This document shows positions 43,069-51,816 of a DNA stretch of 64,000 bases, piece by piece. Under the pieces are notes generated by a model. The model was given only the letters and a program-made list of their open reading frames with translations, was not told the DNA's origin and searched no databases. The position numbers and the translations under genes are program-made. How positions within the stretch are numbered: position 1 is the stretch's first letter; each line of letters opens with the position of its first letter. The DNA is from Rhizobium sp. 007 (GTDB lineage Bacteria > Pseudomonadota > Alphaproteobacteria > Rhizobiales > Rhizobiaceae). The stretch is taken from assembly GCF_015353075.1 (NCBI RefSeq), contig NZ_CP064187.1, forward strand, positions 186,001 through 250,000. Direction: 5' to 3'.

Positions 43069-43704
43069 ATGGCAGAAAAAGCCGCTCTCGCCGGACTTGT
43101 GAACTCGTCGTCGGACAGACACTCGCTTTTCGATGACGCACAGGGACTTGTGGCGGGCAGCATGCTCGCTGTGCTCGGCGTCTCGCTTCTCTCCAGCGCC
43201 GGCCTTCTGGCAGGCGGCACGGCGGGCATGGCATTCCTGCTGCACTATGCGACGGGCTGGAGCTTCGGCCTCTGCTTCTTTGCGGTGAACCTGCCGTTTT
43301 ATTATCTCGCCTTCCGCCGCCTCGGCCCCGCCTTCACAGTCAAGACTTTTGTGGCGATTGCACTTACCTCCGTGCTTTCGGAAATCGCGCCGCGTTTCAT
43401 CGGGCTCTCGCACGTCGATCCCGTCGCCGGTGCTCTCTTCGGCGGCCTGGTCATCGGCGCGGGCATGCTGGCGCTGTTCCGCCATCGCGCAAGCCTCGGC
43501 GGTATCGGCATCCTGGCGCTTTACATCCAGGATCGCTTCGGCTGGCGCGCAGGCTTCGTTCAGCTCGGTTTCGATGGCCTCGTCCTGGCGCTCTCCTTCT
43601 TCGTCGCCAGCCCCTTCATCATCGCCTGCTCGGTGCTCGGCGCCGTGGTGCTCAACCTCACGCTCGCCATCAACCATCGCAAGGACCGCTATATCGCCAT
43701 GTGA
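43069..43704 (+). CDS. YitT-type (DUF161) membrane protein, copy 2
   Basis: This 211-residue paralogue of the protein at 41007 shares SSAGLLAGGTAGMAFLLHYA, TVKTFVAIALTSVLSE and RHRASLGGIGILALYIQDRF. The ATG follows AAGGGGAAAAC. It is divergent from Rrf2 across the dyad, so this copy is probably redox-regulated, unlike copy 1. The stop overlaps the helicase start region. Confidence 0.85.
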   Translation: MAEKAALAGLVNSSSDRHSLFDDAQGLVAGSMLAVLGVSLLSSAGLLAGGTAGMAFLLHYATGWSFGLCFFAVNLPFYYLAFRRLGPAFTVKTFVAIALTSVLSEIAPRFIGLSHVDPVAGALFGGLVIGAGMLALFRHRASLGGIGILALYIQDRFGWRAGFVQLGFDGLVLALSFFVASPFIIACSVLGAVVLNLTLAINHRKDRYIAM

Positions 43705-46262
43705 AGCGCGGCCGCTCTTCTATTTCACGTCGGTTTCATTACCTTTGTCCCGTGGACCAGATCGATACCGAAGCCCGCGCCGCCTTGCCCGCCCCCTTCA
43801 TCCGCTGGTTCGCGGAAAAGGGTTGGCGGCCGCGCGCTCATCAGCTGGAATTGCTGGCCCGCGCCGAAGCAGGCGAAAGCACGCTGCTGATCGCGCCGAC
43901 CGGCGCCGGCAAGACGCTTGCCGGTTTCCTGCCGGCGCTGACCGATCTCACCCGCCGCGGCAAGCGCCGGCCGGGTGCCGCCTTTAAAGGCATCCACACG
44001 CTCTATGTTTCGCCGCTGAAGGCACTTGCCGTCGATATCGAGCGCAACCTCATGAAGCCGGTAGGGGAGATGGGACTGCCCGTCACCGTGGAGAACCGCA
44101 CCGGCGATACGCCGAACGCCAAGCGACAGCGCCAGAAGCTCAATCCGCCCGATATCCTGCTGACGACGCCGGAGCAGGTAGCGCTTTTGCTCGCCAACAA
44201 GGAAGCCGAACGCTTCTTCAAGGACTTGAAGTATGTCGTTTTCGACGAGCTCCATTCTCTGGTCACGTCGAAGCGTGGCCACATGCTCTCCCTTGGTCTT
44301 GCCCGGCTACGCCGCCTTGCGCCAGGCCTCAGCACCATCGGCCTCTCCGCCACGGTTGCCGAACCGATCGACCTGCAGAAATGGCTGGTTGCGCAGGAGG
44401 AGGGCAGGGAACGGCACGCAGGTCTCGTGACCGTCGAAGGCGGCGCCAAGCCGGATATCTCGATCCTTTCGACGGATGAGCACATCCCCTGGGCCGGCCA
44501 TTCCGCCAGATACGCAATCCCCGATATCTACAGGCAGCTGACCGAGCATCAAACGACGCTGCTTTTCGTCAACACGCGATCGCAGGCCGAGATGCTTTTC
44601 CAGGAACTCTGGACGGTCAACGAGGAAAACCTGCCGATCGCTTTGCATCACGGCTCGCTCGATGTCGCCCAGCGCCGCAAGGTGGAGGCCGCGATGGCGG
44701 CTAACAGGCTGCGCGCTGTCGTCGCCACCTCGACGCTCGATCTCGGGATCGACTGGGGCGATGTCGATCTCGTCATCCATGTCGGTGCGCCGAAGGGTGC
44801 CTCGCGCCTTGCCCAGCGCATCGGCCGTGCCAATCACCGCATGGACGAGCCCTCCAAGGCGATCCTCGTTCCCGCCAACCGTTTCGAGGTCATGGAATGC
44901 CAGGCAGCCCTCGACGCCAACTATATCGGCGCACAGGACACCCCGCCCGTCGGCCGCGGCGCGCTCGATGCGCTTGCCCAGCACGTGCTCGGCATGGCCT
45001 GCGCCGAACCCTTCGATATGCTGGAACTCTACGATGAGGTGAGGAGCGCCTCGCCCTATGCCGATCTCTCCTGGGAAACCTTCGAGCAGATCGTCGATTT
45101 CGTCGCAACCGGCGGCTATGCGCTGCGCACCTACGAACGATATGCGCGCATCCGCAAAACGAAGGAGGGCCTCTGGCGTGTCTCCAATCCGCAGGTTGCC
45201 CAGCAGTACCGCTTGAATCTCGGCACCATCGTCGAAAGCCCCATGCTGAACATCCGGATGGTGAAGCGCGGCGAGACAGGCAAGATTGGCCGCGGCGGCG
45301 GAACCCTCGGCAAGGTGGAGGAATATTTTCTCGAACAGCTTTCTGCGGGAGACACCTTCATCTTCTCAGGCAAGGTACTCCGCTTCGAAGGCATCCGCGA
45401 AAACGAGGCGCTTGTCTCCCAGGCCTTCTCCTTTGATCCGAAAATCCCGTCCTATGCCGGCGGCAAGTTTCCGCTTTCGACCTATCTTGCCGACCAGGTG
45501 CGATCGATGCTCGCCGATCCCGACCGTTGGCACCGTCTGCCGGATCAGGTCCGCGACTGGCTGTCGCTGCAGAAGGACAAGTCGATGCTCCCGAAGCGCG
45601 ACGAACTGCTGATCGAGACTTTTCCGCGCGGCAGCCGCGCCTACATGGTGGCCTATCCATTCGAGGGCCGCCTCGCGCATCAGACGCTCGGCATGCTGCT
45701 TACCCGGCGCCTGGAGCGGGCCGGCGCCAAGCCGCTCGGTTTCGTCGCAACAGATTATTCGCTCGGCATCTGGGGGCTGGAAGACATGGGCCTGATGATC
45801 CGCAACGACCGTCTCGGCCTTTCCGATCTCTTCGATGAGGATATGCTCGGTGACGATCTCGAAGCCTGGCTCGACGAATCTTTCCTGCTGAAGCGCACCT
45901 TCCGCAATTGTGCCGTGATTGCAGGCTTGATCGAGCGCCGTCACCCTGGCAAGGAAAAGACCGGACGGCAGGTCACCGTGTCCGCCGATCTGATCTACGA
46001 CGTGCTGCGCAGCCACGAGCCGGACCATATCCTGCTACAGGCGACGCGCCAGGATGCAGCGAGCGGCCTTTTGGATATTTCCCGGCTTGGCGATATGCTG
46101 AGACGAATCAAGGGCCACATTACGCATCGCGCGCTGGATCATATTTCCCCGCTCGCAGTGCCGGTGATGCTGGAGATCGGCAAGGAGCCTGTTCACGGCG
46201 AGGGCCACGATGCCGTGCTCGCCGAAGCGGCCGGGGATCTGATCGCCGAAGCCATGGCTTGA
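43701..46262 (+). CDS. Ligase-associated DEXH-box helicase (bacterial Lhr type)
   Basis: The protein of up to 853 residues has helicase motifs: APTGAGKTLAGFLPAL (I), TTPEQVALLL, DELHSL (DEXH, II), LSATVAEP (III), TLLFVNTRSQAEMLF (IV), and ATSTLDLGIDWGDVDLVIHV with RIGRANHR (V-VI). The Lhr winged-helix and C-terminal core follow. GTG at 43701 overlaps the YitT stop; GTG 43752 (VDQIDTEARA) may be the true start. In other bacteria it sits with an ATP-dependent DNA ligase and exonuclease; here only PdeM follows. Confidence 0.9.
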   Translation: MKRGRSSISRRFHYLCPVDQIDTEARAALPAPFIRWFAEKGWRPRAHQLELLARAEAGESTLLIAPTGAGKTLAGFLPALTDLTRRGKRRPGAAFKGIHTLYVSPLKALAVDIERNLMKPVGEMGLPVTVENRTGDTPNAKRQRQKLNPPDILLTTPEQVALLLANKEAERFFKDLKYVVFDELHSLVTSKRGHMLSLGLARLRRLAPGLSTIGLSATVAEPIDLQKWLVAQEEGRERHAGLVTVEGGAKPDISILSTDEHIPWAGHSARYAIPDIYRQLTEHQTTLLFVNTRSQAEMLFQELWTVNEENLPIALHHGSLDVAQRRKVEAAMAANRLRAVVATSTLDLGIDWGDVDLVIHVGAPKGASRLAQRIGRANHRMDEPSKAILVPANRFEVMECQAALDANYIGAQDTPPVGRGALDALAQHVLGMACAEPFDMLELYDEVRSASPYADLSWETFEQIVDFVATGGYALRTYERYARIRKTKEGLWRVSNPQVAQQYRLNLGTIVESPMLNIRMVKRGETGKIGRGGGTLGKVEEYFLEQLSAGDTFIFSGKVLRFEGIRENEALVSQAFSFDPKIPSYAGGKFPLSTYLADQVRSMLADPDRWHRLPDQVRDWLSLQKDKSMLPKRDELLIETFPRGSRAYMVAYPFEGRLAHQTLGMLLTRRLERAGAKPLGFVATDYSLGIWGLEDMGLMIRNDRLGLSDLFDEDMLGDDLEAWLDESFLLKRTFRNCAVIAGLIERRHPGKEKTGRQVTVSADLIYDVLRSHEPDHILLQATRQDAASGLLDISRLGDMLRRIKGHITHRALDHISPLAVPVMLEIGKEPVHGEGHDAVLAEAAGDLIAEAMA

Positions 46263-46284
46263 TAATGCAGGATAGACGAAATTG

Positions 46285-47010
46285 ATGAACCGCCTGGCGC
46301 TTGCGCGTGAATTGAACGGATTGGTCCCGATGCCGGGCGTCGAAACCGGTGTTCATGGCGTTGCGGCCGTCTGCGATCCGCTCGGCGCGCTCTACCTGCC
46401 GGATGCCGGCGTCCTCGTCGTTTCCGACCTTCATCTCGAAAAGGGCGCCGCCTTCGCCCGTCGCGGCATGTTGTTGCCGCCTTACGACACGCTGGCGACG
46501 CTGACGGTGCTGTGCGCCGTCATCACCCGCTACAATCCGAAGCTTGTCGTCTCCCTCGGCGACAATTTCCACGACCGCGTCGGCTCGGCGCATCTACCGG
46601 AGACCTTCCGCTCCCTGATCGACAATATGGCCCGCGGCCGCGAATGGATCTGGATCAACGGCAATCACGACCCTGACGGCACGGTCGATCTGCCCGGCTC
46701 TTCGGTCGATGAAATGCATTACGCCGGCCTGACCTTCCGTCACGAGCCGAAAGGTGGGCGGCAAAGCGGTGAAATCGCCGGTCACCTGCACCCCGCGGCC
46801 ACCGTCCGCCGCCGGGAAAAAGCCGTCCGCCGCCCCTGCTTCGCCACCGACGGCGCCCGCCTCCTCATGCCCGCCTTCGGCGTCATGACCGGCGGACTGG
46901 ATCTCGGACACAAGGCGTTGACGGGCCTGTTCGACAGGTCGTCCCTGGTCGCTCATCTTCTGGGGCGGGATCGGATTTATTCGGTGAGATTCGGGAATTT
47001 GCGCAGCTGA
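46285..47010 (+). CDS. pdeM: Ligase-associated DNA damage response endonuclease PdeM
   Basis: The 241-residue calcineurin-like phosphoesterase has DLHLEKGAAFARRG, SLGDNFHDR, INGNHDPDG and GHLHPAATV, the metal-ligand blocks of the PdeM family (TIGR04123, from memory). It begins 22 bases after the helicase stop, so the two form an operon, as in other genomes with this repair set. I use ATG 46285; TTG 46282 is also possible. Confidence 0.88.
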   Translation: MNRLALARELNGLVPMPGVETGVHGVAAVCDPLGALYLPDAGVLVVSDLHLEKGAAFARRGMLLPPYDTLATLTVLCAVITRYNPKLVVSLGDNFHDRVGSAHLPETFRSLIDNMARGREWIWINGNHDPDGTVDLPGSSVDEMHYAGLTFRHEPKGGRQSGEIAGHLHPAATVRRREKAVRRPCFATDGARLLMPAFGVMTGGLDLGHKALTGLFDRSSLVAHLLGRDRIYSVRFGNLRS

Positions 47011-47162
47011 AGTTGAGCGCCCGCCCTCGTCCATTGAGTCCCTTCTGGCACCTCCAGATGAGGGCTCTCGCCGCCGTTGCTTTTCGATAGACAACGCTGC
47101 GCTTGCTCCAAGGGCGAAGCCTCGAAAGACGAGAATGGCCACCACGCCATAGAAATCGGAGC

Positions 47163-47744
47163 TCAATTACAGCCCTGCAACTGCCGCTGATAGGTCGCTG
47201 CCATATCGGCAAACCTCTGTGCCGTCTTCTGCAATTGCGCATTCGAGCGCCAGTCGCCGCGCTTGTAACCCTTCGGCCCCGAATAGTAAGCGATGTAGAG
47301 CCTGTAGGCGTCGTTGAGCTGGATGCCCGTCGCCTGGCTGTTGCTGTAGTGGTACCAGCCGATGAAGTCGATCGCGTCGGCAAAATTGGTGCGCCGCGCA
47401 GCCCAATTGCCGGTCGCCGACTGATAGTGGTCCCAGGTGCCGTCGAGCGCCTGCGAATAGCCGTAGGCGGTCGACGGACGCGTCCAGGGAATGAAGCCAA
47501 AAAGCTTCGTGCGCGGCGGGCGGGCGTTCGGCTGGAAACCGGATTCCACATACATCGTCGCCATCAGGATCGGCACCGGCACGGCGTATTTCTTCTCGGC
47601 GCGCTCGGCCGCGTGCTGCCAGTTGCTGAAGAAGCCGTTGCGCTGTTCGAAGACGGCGCAGATGTTTCTGGTCTGACGAGGCGCCGTGGCGCAGCCGGCG
47701 GCGAGCGCCAGCAGCACCAGGACGAGAAGAGTACGGGTACGCAA
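47163..47744 (-). CDS. Lytic transglycosylase lipoprotein (SLT domain)
   Basis: The 193-residue lipoprotein has a signal with Cys18 (ALAAGC) and a single SLT domain: IPLMATMYVESGFQ-like IL-MATMYVESGFQPNARPP with catalytic Glu, then AYGYSQALDGTWDHY and the closing YIAYYSGPKGY. It cleaves peptidoglycan glycan strands in the periplasm. It is convergent with pdeM across about 150 bases. Confidence 0.88.
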   Translation of the reverse strand: MRTRTLLVLVLLALAAGCATAPRQTRNICAVFEQRNGFFSNWQHAAERAEKKYAVPVPILMATMYVESGFQPNARPPRTKLFGFIPWTRPSTAYGYSQALDGTWDHYQSATGNWAARRTNFADAIDFIGWYHYSNSQATGIQLNDAYRLYIAYYSGPKGYKRGDWRSNAQLQKTAQRFADMAATYQRQLQGCN

Positions 47745-47865
47745 AACAGAACCTCTCGTTTTCGAGAGATTACTAACTCGTAAATCTTAACACTCGGTTT
47801 TTAGTCAAAGGTGAACATGCACAACGCACCGAGGCTTGCCCCGCTGCCGCAAGCGCCGGGTCACA

Positions 47866-48305
47866 TCAGCGGTAGACCAGAACCGGGAATCTCTGAATGG
47901 GCGAGCATCTTCATCGTCACGCTGCCGACCATGAATGCGGTGAAGCCTTCGCGTCCGTGCGATGCCATGGCGATCAGGTCGCAGCCGCGCTGCGCGGCTG
48001 TGTCGACGATGGCCTTCGCGGGTTCGTGGTTGGTCACCTGGGTCGTATCGCAATCGAGGCCATGCGTTCTGGCCCGGGCACCCGCATTCGCCAGGACCCG
48101 GTCTGCCACTTGCTGGCTGTGCCGGTCATATTCTTCGCGCGCCGATTCCAGCTGATCGATATTCGTGGAAAAGATATGGGCCGGTTCGACGACGGTCAGG
48201 ACCGTTGCCTTGGCGCCGATCTCCTTTGCAAAGGCAAGCGCCTTTTCAAGCGCATCGGTTGGAAAGCTGCGAACCTTCGGTCGGGATGAGAATGTGTTTG
48301 TGCAT
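47866..48305 (-). pseudogene. Universal stress protein (UspA family) with two +1 frameshifts
   Basis: A strong AAGGAGGAG precedes ATG 48305, which opens MHKHILIPTEGSQLSN, the Usp start. An extra C (in AACCGATGC) then shifts the frame. The remainder, DALEKALAFAKEIGAKATVL with ASHGREGFTAFMVGSVTMK, is in the next frame. A second extra base (G in CCCGGTTC) shifts the end, where HSEIP-VLVYR-stop would be expected. Apart from these two bases the gene is complete, so it is either a recent pseudogene or contains sequencing errors. Confidence 0.75.
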
Positions 48306-48392
48306 GGGCTGGCTCCTCCTTCAACGCTCGCATATTGACGGAGGAACCAGCCTAACACCTTGATCTGCATCACACTGTCGCGAATGTCGGCG

Positions 48393-48953
48393 TCACGCTG
48401 CGCTCGCCGGTTCGTAACGCAAGATCACCGCGCCGGTCTTCAACGGTGTCGCTTCCAGCAGCTTCAGCGGTCGCTGCGCCGTCGCCGTCTTGAAGTGCGG
48501 ATTGCCCGCGCCGAGAACCACCGGCACCAGGCAGATGCGGATCTCGTCGACAAGACCGGCCTTCAGCATCGCGTCGCAGAGTTCGGCGCTGCCGAAGATG
48601 AAAATCGTTTTGCCGTCCTGCCCCTTGAGCTTTTGAAGCTCGGAAACCGGATCGCTGACGATGCGGGCATTGTTCCAGCCCGGCTCTTTCATCGTCCGCG
48701 ACACGGCGATCTTTGCGGTGTTGTTCATGTATTGCTTGATCTTGTCATTCTCTTCCGCCGTCGGCCAATAGGCGGCCATGCCCTCGTAGGTCTTCCGGCC
48801 GAAGACGAGCAGGTCGCCTTCTTCGCCCAATTGTTCGGAGTATTTCTGCAGTTCCGGCCCCCAGACCAGATTGTGGAAGTCGATGTCCCAGGGCTTTTTG
48901 CCTTCGAAGTAGCCGTCGAGCGTCATCAGATTCCAGACAACAAGCTTTCTCAT
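48393..48953 (-). CDS. Dihydrofolate-reductase-like (RibD C-terminal) family protein
   Basis: This 186-residue protein starts MRKLVVWNLMTLDGYFEGKK and has DLLVFGRKTYEGMAAYWPTA and the cofactor-loop-like TIFIFGSAELCDAMLKAGLV with LVPVVLGAG near the end, the usual signature of RibD/DHFR-like reductases. GGAGGAAATCGAC precedes the ATG. It is divergent from the HxlR regulator, which probably controls it. Confidence 0.88.
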   Translation of the reverse strand: MRKLVVWNLMTLDGYFEGKKPWDIDFHNLVWGPELQKYSEQLGEEGDLLVFGRKTYEGMAAYWPTAEENDKIKQYMNNTAKIAVSRTMKEPGWNNARIVSDPVSELQKLKGQDGKTIFIFGSAELCDAMLKAGLVDEIRICLVPVVLGAGNPHFKTATAQRPLKLLEATPLKTGAVILRYEPASAA

Positions 48954-48994
48954 GTCGATTTCCTCCATCCGATAGTCAATCCATACCACAACAG

Positions 48995-49019
48995 AACCGG
49001 TTGCAACAAGCAACTGGTT
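48995..49019. promoter_or_regulatory. Inverted repeat between reductase and HxlR genes
   Basis: AACCGGTTGC and GCAACTGGTT are 10-base arms with one mismatch around AACAA. It lies between the divergent reductase and HxlR genes, the usual place for an HxlR-type operator. Confidence 0.55.
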
Positions 49020-49071
49020 GAAAACTAGATAAACCGATGGCAAAATGCAAGTGGTTTTTGGAGAATGAAAA

Positions 49072-49578
49072 ATGGACGACCGTCACCGCTCCGGCTGCCC
49101 GATCAATCTGACGCTGGAAATCCTCGGCGACCGATGGAGCCTGATCGTCATTCGCGACATCATGTTCGGCAATCGCCGTCACTTCCGCGAGCTGCTGCAG
49201 AATTCTGAGGAGGGCATCGCCTCGAACATCCTTGCCGACCGCCTGCGCCGCCTCGTGGACAAGGGCTTGCTGACCAGGAAGGACGATCCCACGCATAAGC
49301 AGAAAGCCATCTATAGTCTCACCGAAATGGCGATCGACCTCGTGCCGCTCTTTGCCCATATGGGCGCGTGGGGCCGCAGGCATCTGCCGGTGTCGGAAGA
49401 GCTCTCCATTCGCGCCGAGTTGTTGGAAAATGGCGGCCTGCGGCTTTGGGAAGATTTCATGGATGAATTGCGGGCCAAACACCTGGGCAAGCAACTGCCA
49501 CCCGGAACGCCCTCGGTGCTAGGCCGTCTGACCGAAGCCTATCTCGACGTCCTTGCGAAAAAGAAAAAGTCCGCCTGA
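49072..49578 (+). CDS. HxlR-family winged-helix regulator
   Basis: This 168-residue protein has the HxlR pattern CPINLTLEILGDRWSLIVIR, FRELLQNSEEGIASNILADR and KAIYSLTEMAIDLVP, with a conserved Cys near the N-terminus (Cys9) that often senses electrophiles. Its stop codon abuts the stop of the convergent TIGR02186 gene with no space between. It probably controls the divergent DHFR-like gene. Confidence 0.9.
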   Translation: MDDRHRSGCPINLTLEILGDRWSLIVIRDIMFGNRRHFRELLQNSEEGIASNILADRLRRLVDKGLLTRKDDPTHKQKAIYSLTEMAIDLVPLFAHMGAWGRRHLPVSEELSIRAELLENGGLRLWEDFMDELRAKHLGKQLPPGTPSVLGRLTEAYLDVLAKKKKSA

Positions 49579-50391
49579 TCAATCCTTGCGGAAGACGATG
49601 CTTGCGCCCCAGCCGGTCACGATCGCCAGGAACACGGCAAACATGCCGTAGGGAATCGGCTGTTCATGAGCCGCATCGGTGAGCATCTGCTCGATACCGG
49701 TCTTGATGACGCGCAGCGGCACCGACTTTTGCGTCACGAACACACCGCTCTTGAAGAGATAGGCACGCACCGTATGCACGCCGTTCGGAATGTTGGCCGG
49801 CAGGCGAAGGCTTGCCTTGAAAAGATTGGAACTGACGAAGCGCACGCCGGTGGGGTCGCGCTCGTAGAGCCCGCCGGTCTGCTGCAGCCGCCGGAAGGCG
49901 GTGCGGAACTCGCCGAGGCTGCTGCCGTCTCCGACGAAGCCGACGGGCGTCAGTGGAATATGGTCGATGCCGATCCCCTGATCGGTAAGGTCGAGCGGTG
50001 TCACGACGTCGTCGATCGAGCGCGAGCTCGACATGGAATAGGAATGCGGCACGCCCTCGAAGGTCATCGAGTCGGTATTGATCCAGATGCCGAAGACGCG
50101 TTCCTTCTTGCGCACCGTCGCATCTTCGCGCGGCCCCTCCAGAACGACGACGACGTCGTATTGGCCGACGGCAAGCAAAAGGTTGTCGGTATTGGTCAAC
50201 GCCCCGAAGATCGTCAGGTCCGCGCCGCGGAAATCGGACGTGATGGCGATTTCGCTGCTGGACGTGCCGATCTCCAGGCCCTCGCGCTCCTCTTCGGAAT
50301 TCTGTCCCGGCAGCAGCATCTGCGCTGCGGCAATCCCCGGCAGCAGGCAGAAGAGACCGAAAAGGCAAAGGCAAAGGCGCAGGCGCTTCAT
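49579..50391 (-). CDS. TIGR02186-family exported membrane protein
   Basis: This 270-residue protein has a signal (KRLRLCLCLFGLFCLLPGIA), a long exported region with conserved EIAITSDFRGADLTIFGALT and VVVVLEGPREDATVRKKERV, and a C-terminal span MFAVFLAIVTGWGASIVF. It belongs to a conserved alpha-proteobacterial family of unknown function that is regularly found beside TauE/SafE-type transporters, as here. Its ATG overlaps the stop of that gene (TGATG). Confidence 0.87.
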   Translation of the reverse strand: MKRLRLCLCLFGLFCLLPGIAAAQMLLPGQNSEEEREGLEIGTSSSEIAITSDFRGADLTIFGALTNTDNLLLAVGQYDVVVVLEGPREDATVRKKERVFGIWINTDSMTFEGVPHSYSMSSSRSIDDVVTPLDLTDQGIGIDHIPLTPVGFVGDGSSLGEFRTAFRRLQQTGGLYERDPTGVRFVSSNLFKASLRLPANIPNGVHTVRAYLFKSGVFVTQKSVPLRVIKTGIEQMLTDAAHEQPIPYGMFAVFLAIVTGWGASIVFRKD

Positions 50392-51311
50392 CAGTACGCC
50401 CCCATCACGACGGAATAGATGTCCGCGGGCGTCACGACCAGCGCCACCGCCAGGCGGATGCCGACGGCGAGAACGAGCAGCCCGAGCAGCGCCCGCAATT
50501 GTTCGCCGCGCAGTTTCTGGCCGACGCGCACGCCGTATTGCGCGCCGACGACGCCGGCCACCATCAGGATGAAGGCAAGTACGATATCGACGGAGAAGTT
50601 CGTCGCAGCCTGCACCACGGTTGTGTAGGCGGTCACGAAGATGATCTGGAACAGTGATGTGCCGACGACGACATTGGTCGGGATGCGCAGCAGGTAGATC
50701 ATCGCCGGCACCATGATGAAGCCGCCGCCGACGCCCATGATGGAGGTCAGGATGCCGATCCCAAAGCCGAGCGCGACGATCGGGATGACGCTGAGGAAAA
50801 TCTTCGATTTCTTGAACCGCACCTTCAGCGGCAAGCGGTGGACCCAGTGGTGATGTCCGGGCCTGCGCGGTGTCGGCGGCACGTTCTTGGCCGCCCGCCG
50901 CATGGCGTTGATGCTCTCAAGCAGCATCAGCCCGCCGACGGTGCCGAGGAAGATGACGTACATCAGCGAGATGATGAGATCGAGCTGACCGACCCGTCTC
51001 AACAGGGAGAAGATCCAGATGCCGATCGTCGCGCCCGCAAGACCGCCGACAAGCAATACGGTCCCGAGCTTCACGTCCAGCGTCCCGCGCCTGAAATGCG
51101 TGATCGCGCCGGAGATCGAGGAAGCGACCACCTGGTTGGCGCCGGTCGCGACGGCAACCACGGGCGGAATGTTATAGAAAATGAGAAGCGGCGTGATCAG
51201 AAAGCCGCCGCCGACGCCGAACATGCCGGACAGGAAGCCGACGGCCGCACCCATGCCGAGGATGATGAAGATGTTCACCGACAATTCTGCGATGGGCAGA
51301 TAGATTGTCAC
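50391..51311 (-). CDS. TauE/SafE-type (TSUP) anion exporter
   Basis: The protein of about 306 residues has eight predicted spans and two related halves, each with a glycine-rich motif: GMFGVGGGFLITPLLIFYNI and SIMGVGGGFIMVPAMIYLLR. TSUP proteins move sulfite, sulfonates or other organo-sulfur anions. I use GTG 51311 (start TIYLPIAELSVN) because the alternative start at 51419 adds 36 residues of unlikely composition. It is co-transcribed with TIGR02186. Confidence 0.88.
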   Translation of the reverse strand: MTIYLPIAELSVNIFIILGMGAAVGFLSGMFGVGGGFLITPLLIFYNIPPVVAVATGANQVVASSISGAITHFRRGTLDVKLGTVLLVGGLAGATIGIWIFSLLRRVGQLDLIISLMYVIFLGTVGGLMLLESINAMRRAAKNVPPTPRRPGHHHWVHRLPLKVRFKKSKIFLSVIPIVALGFGIGILTSIMGVGGGFIMVPAMIYLLRIPTNVVVGTSLFQIIFVTAYTTVVQAATNFSVDIVLAFILMVAGVVGAQYGVRVGQKLRGEQLRALLGLLVLAVGIRLAVALVVTPADIYSVVMGAY

Positions 51312-51514
51312 AGCCGACCCCGAATTATGAACTGCCCCCGCCGGGCAGGTATCTTGCGTCCCGTTCGAATGGCGCATCATACGGTGAAATCGTTGCCAGA
51401 GGCTTTCGATAAACGACATGCGATCCGCGCATTACGCGAGCGATAAGTTCCGATTAATTGGGCTTTTTTCAGATTTTGTGACGACGGCACGCGAGGAGTC
51501 TTGTTCGCCGGAAA

Positions 51515-51556
51515 ATACTTAGCCATTTCGCTAAGTATTCTCCCGCGATACTTAGC
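51515..51556 (+). promoter_or_regulatory. Triple 9-base operator in front of a broken ArsR gene
   Basis: ATACTTAGC (51515), GCTAAGTAT (51530) and ATACTTAGC (51548) give three copies of one half-site; the last two form a perfect dyad around nine bases. This is a typical ArsR-type promoter site directly upstream of the ArsR fragment. Confidence 0.55.
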
Positions 51557-51559
51557 CTC

Positions 51560-51802
51560 ATGGATCAGTATTCAGAACAGCTGAGCGGCATCTTTCTCGC
51601 GTTTGCGGACCCGACGCGCCGTGCAGTGCTCGGCCGTTTAGGCGAAGCCCGGCCAGCATCAGCGACCTCGCGGAGCCGTTCGACATGGCTCTCTCGTGCT
51701 TCAGACAGCGCCGACCGCAACATGCACGCCGAAGTGGGCTCCACGATGGCTGGGTGCACGGGTATCGAGCAGCTTGCAAGGCAAGTCGAGGACCGCGCCT
51801 GA
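51560..51802 (+). pseudogene. ArsR-family regulator, frameshifted and truncated
   Basis: The first 29 codons read DQYSEQLSGIFLAFADPTRR then AVLGRLGE, the ArsR N-terminal helix. The frame then slips, and the next frame holds SISDLAEPFDMALSCF, the recognition region of such proteins. The rest does not resemble the family. The 80-codon open frame is therefore not a functional regulator. Confidence 0.65.
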
Positions 51803-51816
51803 GGGCTATCGCATCG

